A stretch of 64,000 nucleotides of DNA from Wolfiporia cocos. Lineage: Eukaryota > Basidiomycota > Agaricomycetes > Polyporales > Phaeolaceae. The notes under the pieces are model-generated. The model saw only the letters and a list, made by a program, of their open reading frames with translations, was not told the DNA's origin and searched no databases. The stretch covers positions 868,001 to 932,000 of the forward strand of contig JACCLO010000015.1 of assembly GCA_029448655.1 (NCBI GenBank), in the 5' to 3' direction. Each line of letters starts with the position of its first letter. Position 1 is the first letter of the stretch. Positions 35,208 to 44,329 of this stretch are shown in pieces. A program made the translations under genes and the position numbers.

Positions 35208-35447
35208 CTCGACAATGGTGTAATACCCTTTCTCGCTTAACGCTGTGTGATCTCCTGGCCCGGGGCCCGTATCTCTCCTGCCTTGTCTGTGAGGTTATCA
35301 GCTATGTCGGCGTACACTAGGAATGCGGGGATGCCCCATCCATGTAGCCTCTGCGCTCACCTCTGGTTGGTGCCTTATGGCCTCGATTGTAGGCTTGTAT
35401 GGATCCCCCTGAGCCCAGGGGTCGCACAGACAGTGAGTCTGTGTCAT

Positions 35448-35459
35448 AATCTGAGAGAT
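35448..35459 (+). promoter_or_regulatory. Putative primer-binding site (self-priming)
   Basis: AATCTGAGAGAT lies one base after the 5' LTR and pairs perfectly with 35196-35207 of the same transcript. No tRNA 3' end match was recognised. Confidence 0.75.
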
Positions 35460-36627
35460 ATCTTACCTCCCCTCCGGCGCGAACTGCGTTGGGGCCGAGG
35501 GTTCTCCACGTACAGGGTGCCATGGCAACGCGGCGGGGCAGCCTCTGGTAGAAGCGCCAGAGGTCCGTAGTTTTACGAGCCCCCACGAAGCGTTACACCA
35601 GGCGAAGTACCCGTACGGAGTGAGCAAGCAAGACCGCCCCCTTTCGAACGCAAGGTAGAAGGGGTCAACCGACGTAAGCCCCGTTTGAGGACCCGCCGCC
35701 GTCACCCCTGCAAAGGGAATGCGCGCGCGTGTGGAGGTCTAGGGCAGTCCGGCCAATTACCCCTGGGCGGCAGGGTATCACCAAGAACTGATGATCAGTG
35801 GGTATGCGAAGGGTCCCGCAAGGGTACCCAACCCCACACCGACGATCACGAAGGTCAGAAAGCAATCCTCGACGACCGACTACTTCTCCGACAAAACCAA
35901 CCACATACCCCGAGGTCGGTGCGCCACGTCCATCTATGTCGGCGTCAGTCCTAGGAGGCGGAATGAACAAGCATTACCACAACCTCTGATGGGCCCGCTC
36001 ACCTCTGGAGGGCCTCGTTCACTCACGTTGCGGGATGGGGGGACGTTTTCTTCACTCCTCCACCGGCGGACGGTCCGTGCACATGGATGCTCCTCATGAA
36101 CCACATGAGCCGTGTGTTAAACAAGCAACCAAGGATGCGAGGGTCGTAGGAAGATAGGTAGAACGTCAGGGACGACGTTTTTCGAGAGGGGGGGTAATGT
36201 CACAAATTATTCCACTAATAGTTTGGACTCCCTCGCTATAGGACGCACGCGCGGCGCTAGGCGTACGCCGCGTCTCTGCGCTGTAGCCACCTCCGGCGCC
36301 TCCCAGTTATTGCAGGTCACCTGGTCGTCTGGTTAGCGCTGTAGGGTAGCGCGCGCCTCAGGTACCGTCACATTATGGTCACATTGTTACATGTCTCGTT
36401 ACCTAGCACATGACCCATTAGATAGCGGTGCACAGACCACTACTTTAGGGCAGTCTCGGTAGTATACACAAGCATGTATATAATACGACGAGATGCGGGC
36501 TTACACCCCATCTCTCAGATTCTCGACAATGGTGTAATACCAGCTTCTACATTATCATGAGGTTCTTGAAGAACTGAGATGTCATCATCTGGTGTACCAA
36601 GCTCATTTGGAGCAATGCTGATGAGTG

Positions 36628-37212
36628 TGACACAGAATGTACTGCAGGTACCCCCCTATGTCCCTAAGTCCTAACATCAAAGTGTCTGGCCATAAGGCAT
36701 AAGGAAAGGTGAGGAGGAAACTCCAGACTAGCATGATGTTGCTGTACAGCAGAGGTGATCATGCAGGGATGATGGTAAAGGGCATGTCCCACCTCAGATT
36801 GAGGTGGACACCAAAGAATAGTAATTCTGGGGAGTAAGCCACAGAATGCATATGCATATATACATGGAGGAATGCTCTACTCTAAGGTACTCAGCCTGCC
36901 CCAAAGACGAGGTCTGTGCATGGTCCCTACCATGTCGCATAAACATAAGTATGTAAGCCTCTAAGTACCAGGCCAGGGTCTAGGGCTACATGCATAAGCA
37001 TAATGACTATACTACCATGTGACCAGCCACTGACCATGGCACTGGCTCTGGGCTGTGGCTAAGGTGCTAAGAGGAAGACATAGACACTGAGGACTTGTGC
37101 AAGCATGCAGAGAGGCACTGCTGTAAGGGCAAGGCCTGGTGGCCTAGGAATAACCTGTAAAATAGTCCTAAAATATTAGAAAATGCCTATGTCCCAGATA
37201 AAATCTGTGACA
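36628..37212 (-). mobile_element. Solo LTR, minus orientation (585 bp)
   Basis: TGACACAG...CTGTGACA flanked by GAGTG and GAGCA. The uninterrupted sequence in BRR2 copy 1 reads GATGAGCACATC, which confirms a single insertion. Contains TTCTGGGG...CCACAGAA and TATATACATG. Confidence 0.88.
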
Positions 37213-37549
37213 GAGCACATCAATGTTGAGGTCACAAGGCAGGAGAAGGGGCTTGGCTGGATTCTCTGAGAACTTGCATGGGAAAGGAAAGTGAAGGCAT
37301 GGATGGACATGATGAACATGGACAAGAAGCCAAAGGTGGTGATTCTGAAGACTGCTACAGTTCTCTGTGCACTGACAGGAGCTGGAAAGGTATGTTTTCT
37401 GTTGTATTGACTGATGTGGCCTAGACTGACCTGTATGGTCATAGATTAATGTAGCCATTGAAGCTTCTCAAGCACCTTGAAGGATGTGATGAGGCTGAAG
37501 ATAGTCTCAGGATACCTATTGCTGTTGGTGTTGTGCAGATCTCCACCCT

Positions 37550-38222
37550 CACCACTGCCTATGATACTACCAACCATATGGGCCAGATGCACAGTGTCAT
37601 TTTTCAGCAGGCCATCAATACTGCACTTGAAGCATGACCCAATCTCTGCATCACACTCCATTGGTGCCCCAGTCACTCAAATATCACTGGCAACACCCAC
37701 ACCAACAGCCTTGCTTGATCAGCAGTCACCCTTCCCATGTCCATCCCACTGACTCTTATGTGGCCATGCAAATGCACTCACATTGGTGCTTAAACAATGG
37801 CATGCAGAATGGAAAACTCGGCTGCATCACAACCTTGCTGGCACTGCACTTCCTAACCTGCCCTCCCTCAAGCTGCACCCCTTCCACCACCATTACACTG
37901 GCACTTACGACATTCATGCTCACCTAATCCACACCCTACTTGGACACAGACATTTTGGCAAGTGCTACCAATGCTTTGTACCCTCCAAGACCCCTTACTG
38001 CTCCTGTGATAGCACTATCATCCAGACCAGCTCACACATCTTGCATGACTGCCCCCTCCATGTAGATGCATGCTCCCACCTTCACCAAGCCTCACCAGCA
38101 CTCAACCTTCAAATCATCCCCACCACAAGAAGAGGACTCACAGCACTCTCCCACTTCCTGGCCAGCTCTACTGCTTTCATGAGACCAGTAGGCCCCTTAC
38201 ACATTGCTGTAGACCAAGGGTA
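37550..38222 (+). mobile_element. LINE RNase H / C-terminal fragment, copy 2
   Basis: Follows the BRR2 fragment exactly as in copy 1. Readable pieces are GAPVTQISLATPTPTAL (shifted frame), HAHLIHTLLGHRHFGKCYQ, FVPSKTPYCSCD and the continuation SSHILHDCPLHVDA, which copy 1 lacks. CpG-depleted like its BRR2 partner. It ends near 38222 with a GGTAAGTTCCC sequence similar to the end of the LINE at 19.4 kb. Confidence 0.82.
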
Positions 38223-39051
38223 AGTTCCCAGGCTGTGATGCCCAGTGAAAGTACCTCATACCAGAACCTACCAATAGATAACAGGTATGATAGGGGTTGA
38301 AATTGGATGGTAGAATGGCATTTGCTATGTTTTTAGGCACCCAGTGACATAATAGTAGCTACTGTAAGATGCCGAAAGCTATGGAGGTAGTATTAGGCAT
38401 GTATACAGATACCTAAGAATATATAAATTATATCCCCACCTACTTGAAGCTAGAGAAAAATACTTGGTGCCCTGGACTGAGAAATACTGCCTGCCAAAAG
38501 CTCCCAGAATATACTCATTGCCAGTGGCCTTTGCTCCCGAATCAATCAGAACGTACAAATACATATCATTGTCCATCTTCTAAGCTGCCACAAACTACAG
38601 AAAGCTGCTAGAACATATCCTTGACCTCTCGATACAGGTTTTGCATCATACCAGCAAATACTAATATCCTCCCCCAGCACCATTTGTTCATACCAACATG
38701 TTGGAAGTCGGTGATCTGCCCTCGTTGCTAGGTGCTAATGCTGCACAGTAGCATGCCAGTCCTGATATGGTGTAGCCAAAACATATGGCAGAGCAGTATG
38801 AATGCATCCTAGTTACTGTAGCATGTATATAGTACCACAGGAGACAACACACCACTCCATGCATTTGGTACATGCTGGAAGCACTTGTCAAGGGAGTCAC
38901 TGTACAGTGAAGTCAGCTGCTTGGCACCTGAATGCACTGTCAACATGGGAAGATCTCAACACAACATACTCACAGAGACACCCAGTTCCTTGCAAAACAG
39001 CACATGTGGCACCACTGGTCTCAGTGAGCAGTCAGAGCAGATGAGGTTCAG
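38223..39051. other. No gene seen
   Basis: CpG-poor, no domain-bearing frame. It is the host flank of the next LTR. Confidence 0.5.
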
Positions 39052-39550
39052 TGTCACAGAAATTTAGGTGACATGCCATATTTTTAGGGTTCCTAACCAA
39101 GGGGATTCGAACCGGTGTACTCATCACCCCATCATGTGACCTTCCTTGTACATCTCACCACTCTGCCATTTGCCAGGCACCTTCCAGTAGATTAGATTAG
39201 ATAAGCAGTGCAGTATGCCCCGGCCCGGCTTACACCTACATCTTACATACATGCTTACCTAAGGCTGTGCTAGGGCTATGTTGTTTAGGGTAGACACATG
39301 ACTCATAGTGCAGTGCATGTATATAACGTCAATGTTAGAGGTCTTATACCTCTAACACATTCAATCTAGACCTTGAGGTGCTCTGCCCTAGGGACTACTC
39401 CATTACTCTATGCTGGTCATCTGCATTGCCCACCAACCTCTTCCATGACTACTAGCTTGTCTGAGGGTTCTCCAATGCCTTCATCTAGGGCTCAGGACTT
39501 AGGGACTGTGGCTTGCAGCTGGACTAGTGATGTAGTAAGTTCCTGCATCA
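39052..39550 (+). mobile_element. Solo LTR, TTCAG target duplication (499 bp)
   Basis: Starts TGTCACAG and ends with a decayed CTGCATCA; TTCAG lies at 39047-39051 and 39551-39555. Contains TTTAGGGTAG, TGTATATAAC and the perfect palindrome GTTAGAGGT/ACCTCTAAC (39334-39356, with its centre). Confidence 0.87.
39100..39172 (-). other. tRNA-like Pol III promoter (A and B box) inside LTR U3
   Basis: On the minus strand TGGCAGAGTGG (A-box consensus, 39158-39168) precedes GGTTCGAATCC (perfect B box, 39103-39113) by 44 nt. The stems do not fold as a complete tRNA, so I do not call a tRNA gene. Confidence 0.6.
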
Positions 39551-39555
39551 TTCAG

Positions 39556-40751
39556 CATCAACACTAGCACATACACTCACCATATTGAGTATGATATACA
39601 GCCAGTGTGCTTGGATGTGTGCCTGGCATTTGCTGTGATCTGTGATGAAGTGACCAATTCCCTCTATGGCCACCTTACCAGAACAACAAAGACTGGGAGA
39701 TGGTGGAGGTATGTGGTAGAGAGAAAAAGAATGGACAACTCAAGACAGGACAGCACTTGCCCTATGACACAATATTAGCTCACGTGGATGCTTGGACTTG
39801 CATCTAATATGCATTTGATCAAAAAATTGAAATGCAGCTTTTTGACTTCACAGGCACTCAAAACAAGCTCAAGTTTGATGTCTTGATTAAGATATGTTGA
39901 GTATATGAATTAGTATGGATGGGTATGATGAAAGTCTTGGCATCAGTCATTGGACCACTCATACTCTTGGCATTTAGCTTTCAATATCATTGGGTGAAAA
40001 TCAGTATCTCAATGGTATATTTTTATATTTTCTGGTATTTACAGGTATCTTCAGGATATGTGGGACTTTCACTGGGTGTGATGGCCCACCCTCCACTGAA
40101 TAATCACTTTCACCTTTCACCTATGACTTCTCCCCTGATGTGCCCAAGACCTCTATGTATCTGCCCTCCATGGTCACTGTGCCCAGCACAACCACTTTTG
40201 TACTTTGTTTACTGCATCAGGATACAAACGTATTCATAAAGAATGGGCAGAAAATACTCAGGAAATACTTTAAGTGCATTCACAGGGTTTCCTGCTGCAA
40301 AAACTGTGTGAATATTTGGTATAATCCACACTCACAATATTTCATGTCAGACAAGCAGCCACTGGGGGCATTATCTAATGACTTTATTGGAAACATGTTG
40401 GTGTCATCTAAATAAGTGATCAAATGAAAACATAATGCATTGTTTGATGACATCATAAGAAACACAGGACCTCAGCTGGCCATGGGCTGCATAAAGATCC
40501 AGACACTGGGAGCATTGTCTAATGAATATATTATATGAGCAATCAATGCATTATGTTTGCATTTGCTCACTTATTTAAATGATACCAATATGTTTCTGAC
40601 AAAGTCATTAGATAATGCCCCTGGTGAGCTTTTTTCTGCAGGAAAGATGCTGTATATGTTTTAAACAAGTTCACAGTTTGTCAAGGATAATTTACTTCAT
40701 TTGTTTCTATCAGTTTGTTCAGGGTCTTTCCATGGTAAGGATTGTGCTATA
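39556..40751. other. AT-rich region with an inverted foldback repeat; no gene
   Basis: Arms of about 82 bp lie at 40363-40445 (GGGGGCATTATCTAATGACT...) and, inverted, at about 40540-40621. A third copy of the arm is at about 30980-31064. Probably a foldback or MITE-type element. Confidence 0.6.
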
Positions 40752-40782
40752 CTTCCTGGTAAGTGTCACAAATTTGGGACAT

Positions 40783-41193
40783 TGACATAAAATGCCGAAG
40801 GGCGTACCATCATCCCAGAGCCTATGCAGCAAGATAGCCAAAGGCCCCCAGACTAGCATGCAGTGATCTCCGAGTTAAGAGGGACTAGCCCTTACATCGA
40901 GAATAACAGTTCTGGGGAGTAAGCCCCAGAACGTCACAGCTTATATTCATGAGGACTAGCTACGCTAACTACTAGAGACCCACCCTAAAGGCCTGGTCTG
41001 TGCATGTCGCCATGCGCTACCAGTCATGTGTACTATTACCTAAGCTACTGACCATGTGACCGTACGCAGGGTGGGTTACCTGTACCGTTATGCTATGTGA
41101 GCTCCTACTGCTCTAGATCATGTGAGGAACATATACCTAAGGTCCTATGTTCGAGACAGGGGGGGGGATACCTCTTTGGCAGAATCTGTGACA
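40783..41193 (-). mobile_element. Nested solo LTR, GACAT target dupl. (411 bp)
   Basis: TGACATAA...CTGTGACA between GACAT (40778-40782) and GACAT (41194-41198). Palindrome GTTCTGGGG/CCCCAGAAC at 40909-40932. Confidence 0.88.
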
Positions 41194-41284
41194 GACATAC
41201 AGCAATTTTCTGCACATTTATAGCAATTTATCCGGAATTACCACGTCTAACTACAAGTTATCCCACCATGCCAACATACTAGTG

Positions 41285-41440
41285 CCTGTGGGCCTAGTCA
41301 TGAGACCTGTCTCCCTGTGCACCTGTCGCTCTAAGTGCCCTGTGTGCCTGGGTGCCTGTCTACCTGTGTTGCCTGTGGGACCTGTGTGCCTGTCGGCCTG
41401 TCTCTCTATGGGACCTGTGTCACCTGTGGCCCTGTCTCCC
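41285..41440. repeat. CCTGTGTG-type minisatellite
   Basis: Variants of CTGTGGGACCTGTGTGCCTG recur about ten times. They lie within LTR sequence and account for part of its extra length. Confidence 0.75.
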
Positions 41441-41942
41441 CAAACAACATATGTCACCACCCTTTCCAGCAGAACCTGGGCTTATGACATCACATGCATG
41501 CCATTAATCGCATTATCATGGCACCATAGCATAATAATAGCTGCAAGGCATTATCACTATTGGTCCAACACTCATGGACCACCTCTGGACCCCAGCAAAA
41601 AGCTAAGTCCCAGACTCTAGCCTCATGGCCCGTCTGCCCCTGCTGGTCTCACATCAACCGCAAGGTGACTAACCCACTCCTTCTTACTGGCTCGACCATT
41701 ACCGGTGACCATGGCCATTGTAGAATAGCGACTTAGCTGTGTTGCCCTTACTGGTGCACAGACCACACTCTTTAGGGTAGGCCTAATGGCTATATTTCCC
41801 TGTACATATTTAAGGTAGGGCTTGACGCCCTTAATCCTTAGTTCTATTCTTCTTGGCTAGCGCTGCAGAAGCTTATCCCTCTCTGCTGCATCATGACTGG
41901 CTCCCCTCTGTGCAGCTCCTGAGTGATACCACTCAGGGGTTG

Positions 41943-42371
41943 TGACATGGATGAACATACGTGGGACTGCACAGCAGGGAAGCCCTAAATACCACCCTAA
42001 GATGCTATCTTGAAGGGTGTCACCACCAGGTGCAAGCCCCAGTCTAGCACACATAAGATGTAGAGTGCACCAGCCAGCAGTCAAGCATGCAGAGGTTGCT
42101 GAGGACAAGCCTTGTTGCTGAGAATAACAGAACTGAGGCTGTAAGGCCTCAGCTCGCACTATAAGTATGTACAGAGGAGGAGGTGCTGTCTACCCTAAAG
42201 ATGCAGTCCGTGCATATGTAAGGTAATTACCGAGACAGTCACACTTCACAATGTAACATACACATGACCGTGGAAAGGGAGGGAATATAAGCATTACCCA
42301 TGAAATACCTAATGATAAAGATAATTGGGGTCACATGGTGGGCATAGAGGCGTCAAAATATATTTGTGACA
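41943..42371 (-). mobile_element. Nested solo LTR, GGTTG target dupl. (429 bp)
   Basis: TGACATGG...TTGTGACA between GGTTG (41938-41942) and GGTTG (42372-42376). Palindrome CTGAGGC/GCCTCAG near 42135. Confidence 0.9.
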
Positions 42372-42430
42372 GGTTGTAGCCTATTCCCTCACCTGGATAG
42401 GTGGTGAGTCCCACAGCTAGTCTGTGTCAG

Positions 42431-43746
42431 TAAGGCTCCAACTATTTCATCTATTTACTGTTTATAAACTGTATAATGTTTATGTCTAGATAGTACATCT
42501 GCAGTAAACAGCATATAGACAGTAAATAGATAGTAAATATTTTTGCCCATGTAGGTCATGGCATGCCAACACTCCCATGGGTCCTGCATCTTTCTGAGCA
42601 CACAAATAATGCACTAGAAAATGTAATTTAAATGTCAAAATCACCTCAAATTCAATATGCTGCACAAGCAGGCCTAGGCAAGCTTCTGACATGTCATTCC
42701 AATAATATGCTGAGATGGTGTAGTATGCCATCCTGCTCTCCAATTCACCAAATTTGGAGACAAACAAAACAGAAGGCATTGGCATCTTTGAGCATGTTTA
42801 CATAAGCTATGATACATTGACATCCAAGCCATATAATGTCCCTCTGCCAGTCAAGTCTGCATTACATGAGCCAACATTTTTACCTACAATGGTGCTTGAT
42901 ATTCCTGAGCAGACAGATGATGCAAGCAATGACCTCAAACAAGAGCCAGGCCAATAGTACTTGCACAGAGGTGTATTGGTAGTCTGAATGTTCAAGGTGT
43001 AAAAGGCCAAGATGAGTCTGGGGTGCTACCCAGCTTGCAGGCCAGCATATATGTTCTACAGGTGTTTGTACATGTCATGCTATGCAGCTGGTAATGGCTG
43101 TGTCCATGGTAGTGTAGCTGCAATGTACGAGTCTGTGAGCAATCATATGTATGATTGGGGTGATTGAGTGTTTGATTGGTAGATTAGATAGTGGCTACAC
43201 CAAGTGTCTGGTTAGGGTTTGGCACATGACTAGGGTTACTATATAAGGAATAGGTGCTAAGATAAAGGAACTTGTTGATGTTGTTTGGTTGTTAGCCAAG
43301 GCAATAAATTGGCCTGTGACAACAGAAGTGGTCCAGGAGTGGTCTGAGCTTGAGCAGTGGAAGACTGGTGAAGAAGGTGGTGGTGATGCTGACTGTCCAC
43401 TTCTGTTGTGGAAGTTTAGTCAATTATACATTGCACAATATATTTGGGCATGACACTAGGTTGCTAGTCACATGCTCATGAGTTCCCAATTTAGTTCCAG
43501 TGTTTCAATTGAGCACCTCTTATTTTCATCTCACCACCTGTGCATCAATGTACAGAGCTCTCTAAAAGCTGAGACAATCTCACAAGCTATGTGTTAAGCA
43601 GTGGATTCGAGACAGGCTGCTTCATGTCCAATAGGTCCCACTTGAACTGTTTAAACTGTTTAAATACTATCTGTTTACTATCTATATATTATATACTGTT
43701 TAAATACAAAAGATCCGTAAACATAAACTAAATAGTTGGAGCCTTA
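42431..43746. mobile_element. hAT-like DNA transposon, non-autonomous, 8-bp target duplication
   Basis: TIR TAAGGCTCCAACTATTT at 42431-42447 is inverted exactly at 43730-43746. The original left flank CTTCCTGG (40752-40759) is now separated by the LTR that inserted into the TIR; the same CTTCCTGG follows the right end at 43747-43754. An 8-bp duplication with short TIRs starting TA(A/G)GG fits the hAT superfamily. The interior is AT-rich with no recognisable transposase; subterminal repeats of GTAAATAGATAGTAAA type are visible at both ends. Confidence 0.8.
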
Positions 43747-43754
43747 CTTCCTGG

Positions 43755-44241
43755 GTCCCCTCACAATCATGCTTCGGCCGGCTTCATATGGCCTGCCTTC
43801 GACATGATAGACGGTGGATGTAATGGGATCAACACATACCTCCAAGAGCTTACTTCCGTGGTCATGGGGCGAGGACCAGGCGCGATGTTCCTGTTCGCCA
43901 TCCAACCAGGATGATATGAGTACGAGCACAGGCTTGCGGGCGCGCATCTCGAAGTGCATGATGGCATGTTTCCCATAACCTTTAGCAAGGCACGTGTGAG
44001 ACCTACAAGTGCATTCTTCTCGCTGTACAGCCGATGTGTGACATGGGTCTACACCAGAGAACAGTACCGTGTACCGTGAAGTACTTCTCCAGCCGCTACA
44101 ATCGACGTCCGCATAGATCTTTGCAGAAGCATCGAGAGTCAGTCGATCCGCTCGAATTACGCGAACATATATAGATATCCATGTAAGACTGGTGCTACAG
44201 AGATGCAGTCTATACAGGAAACAGGCCACCGGGCTGCTCAC
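43755..44241 (-). CDS. Unrecognised reading frame, probably a gene relic
   Basis: An open minus-strand frame contains WLDGEQEHRAWSSPHDHG and VCVDPITSTVYHVEGRPYE. It lacks a recognised domain, and its 3' end lies at the hAT insertion point. The composition is protein-like rather than repeat-like. Function not assignable. Confidence 0.35.
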
Positions 44242-44329
44242 GAAGGTCGTGACAAACGGTACGATACAATATCATCCAGTGGGTGCATCAGCCTTGCACT
44301 TCGCAGGCGCCGAGAAGTCCTATTTGAGA

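Larger units (their letters stand above)
34884..36542 (+). mobile_element. Young two-LTR element (Ty3/gypsy-like, non-autonomous) with self-priming signals
   Basis: The 5' LTR (34884-35446, TGTCACAA...GTCTGTGTCA) is followed by a 751-bp GC-rich internal region without gag or pol, a polypurine tract GAGAGGGGGGG (36184-36194) and a 3' LTR from 36198. The first 344 bp of the two LTRs are identical by eye. The 3' LTR stops at 36542, about 220 bp short. GCTTC flanks both ends (34879-34883 and 36543-36547). The 12 bases beginning one base after the 5' LTR (35448-35459, AATCTGAGAGAT) are the exact complement of ATCTCTCAGATT (35196-35207), about 30 bp downstream of TGTATATAAT. This is the layout of Tf1/sushi-type self-primed LTR elements. 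It is CpG-rich inside a CpG-depleted host copy, so it is recent. Confidence 0.88.
33807..37480 (+). pseudogene. BRR2: BRR2 N-terminal fragment, copy 2, interrupted by two LTR elements
   Basis: Same structure as copy 1 (MSAKRDLSSYSYATISSL, then ETLKNKNMKFDKKQEVEE, LNLSKKIMDYSAEDK, DAEIDEEMGV). It is split by a two-LTR element at 34884-36542 and a minus LTR at 36628-37212. After those it resumes with AREKG-like LGWI, then the same deletion junction into CALTGAGK, an intron (about 37391-37444) and INVAI. Most CpG of copy 1 appear here as TpG or CpA, converting Arg to His, Gln or Cys throughout. An AAG expansion and a G-rich run occupy the lysine-rich segment. Frameshifts and stops make it a pseudogene. 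Confidence 0.88.
40764..42429 (+). mobile_element. LTR with GTAAG target duplication, holding two nested LTRs and a minisatellite
   Basis: TGTCACAA...GTCTGTGTCA with GTAAG at 40759-40763 and 42430-42434. It is interrupted by minus LTRs at 40783-41193 and 41943-42371 and swollen by a CCTGTGTG-type repeat at about 41285-41440. Its own module is at 41770-41840 (CTTTAGGGTAGG, TGTACATATTTAAG). It inserted four bases inside the TIR of the hAT-like element. Confidence 0.87.

Noticed and set aside
39100..39172. Functional tRNA gene
   Set aside because: A and B boxes match, but T-stem and acceptor pairing fail and the sequence is embedded in an LTR; kept only as a tRNA-like promoter.
24586..42429. 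The TGTCACA...TGTGTCA units as TIR DNA transposons (MITEs)
   Set aside because: The termini are inverted, but uniform 5-bp duplications, the TATA/start module, and one copy with paired LTRs, PBS and polypurine tract point to LTR elements.
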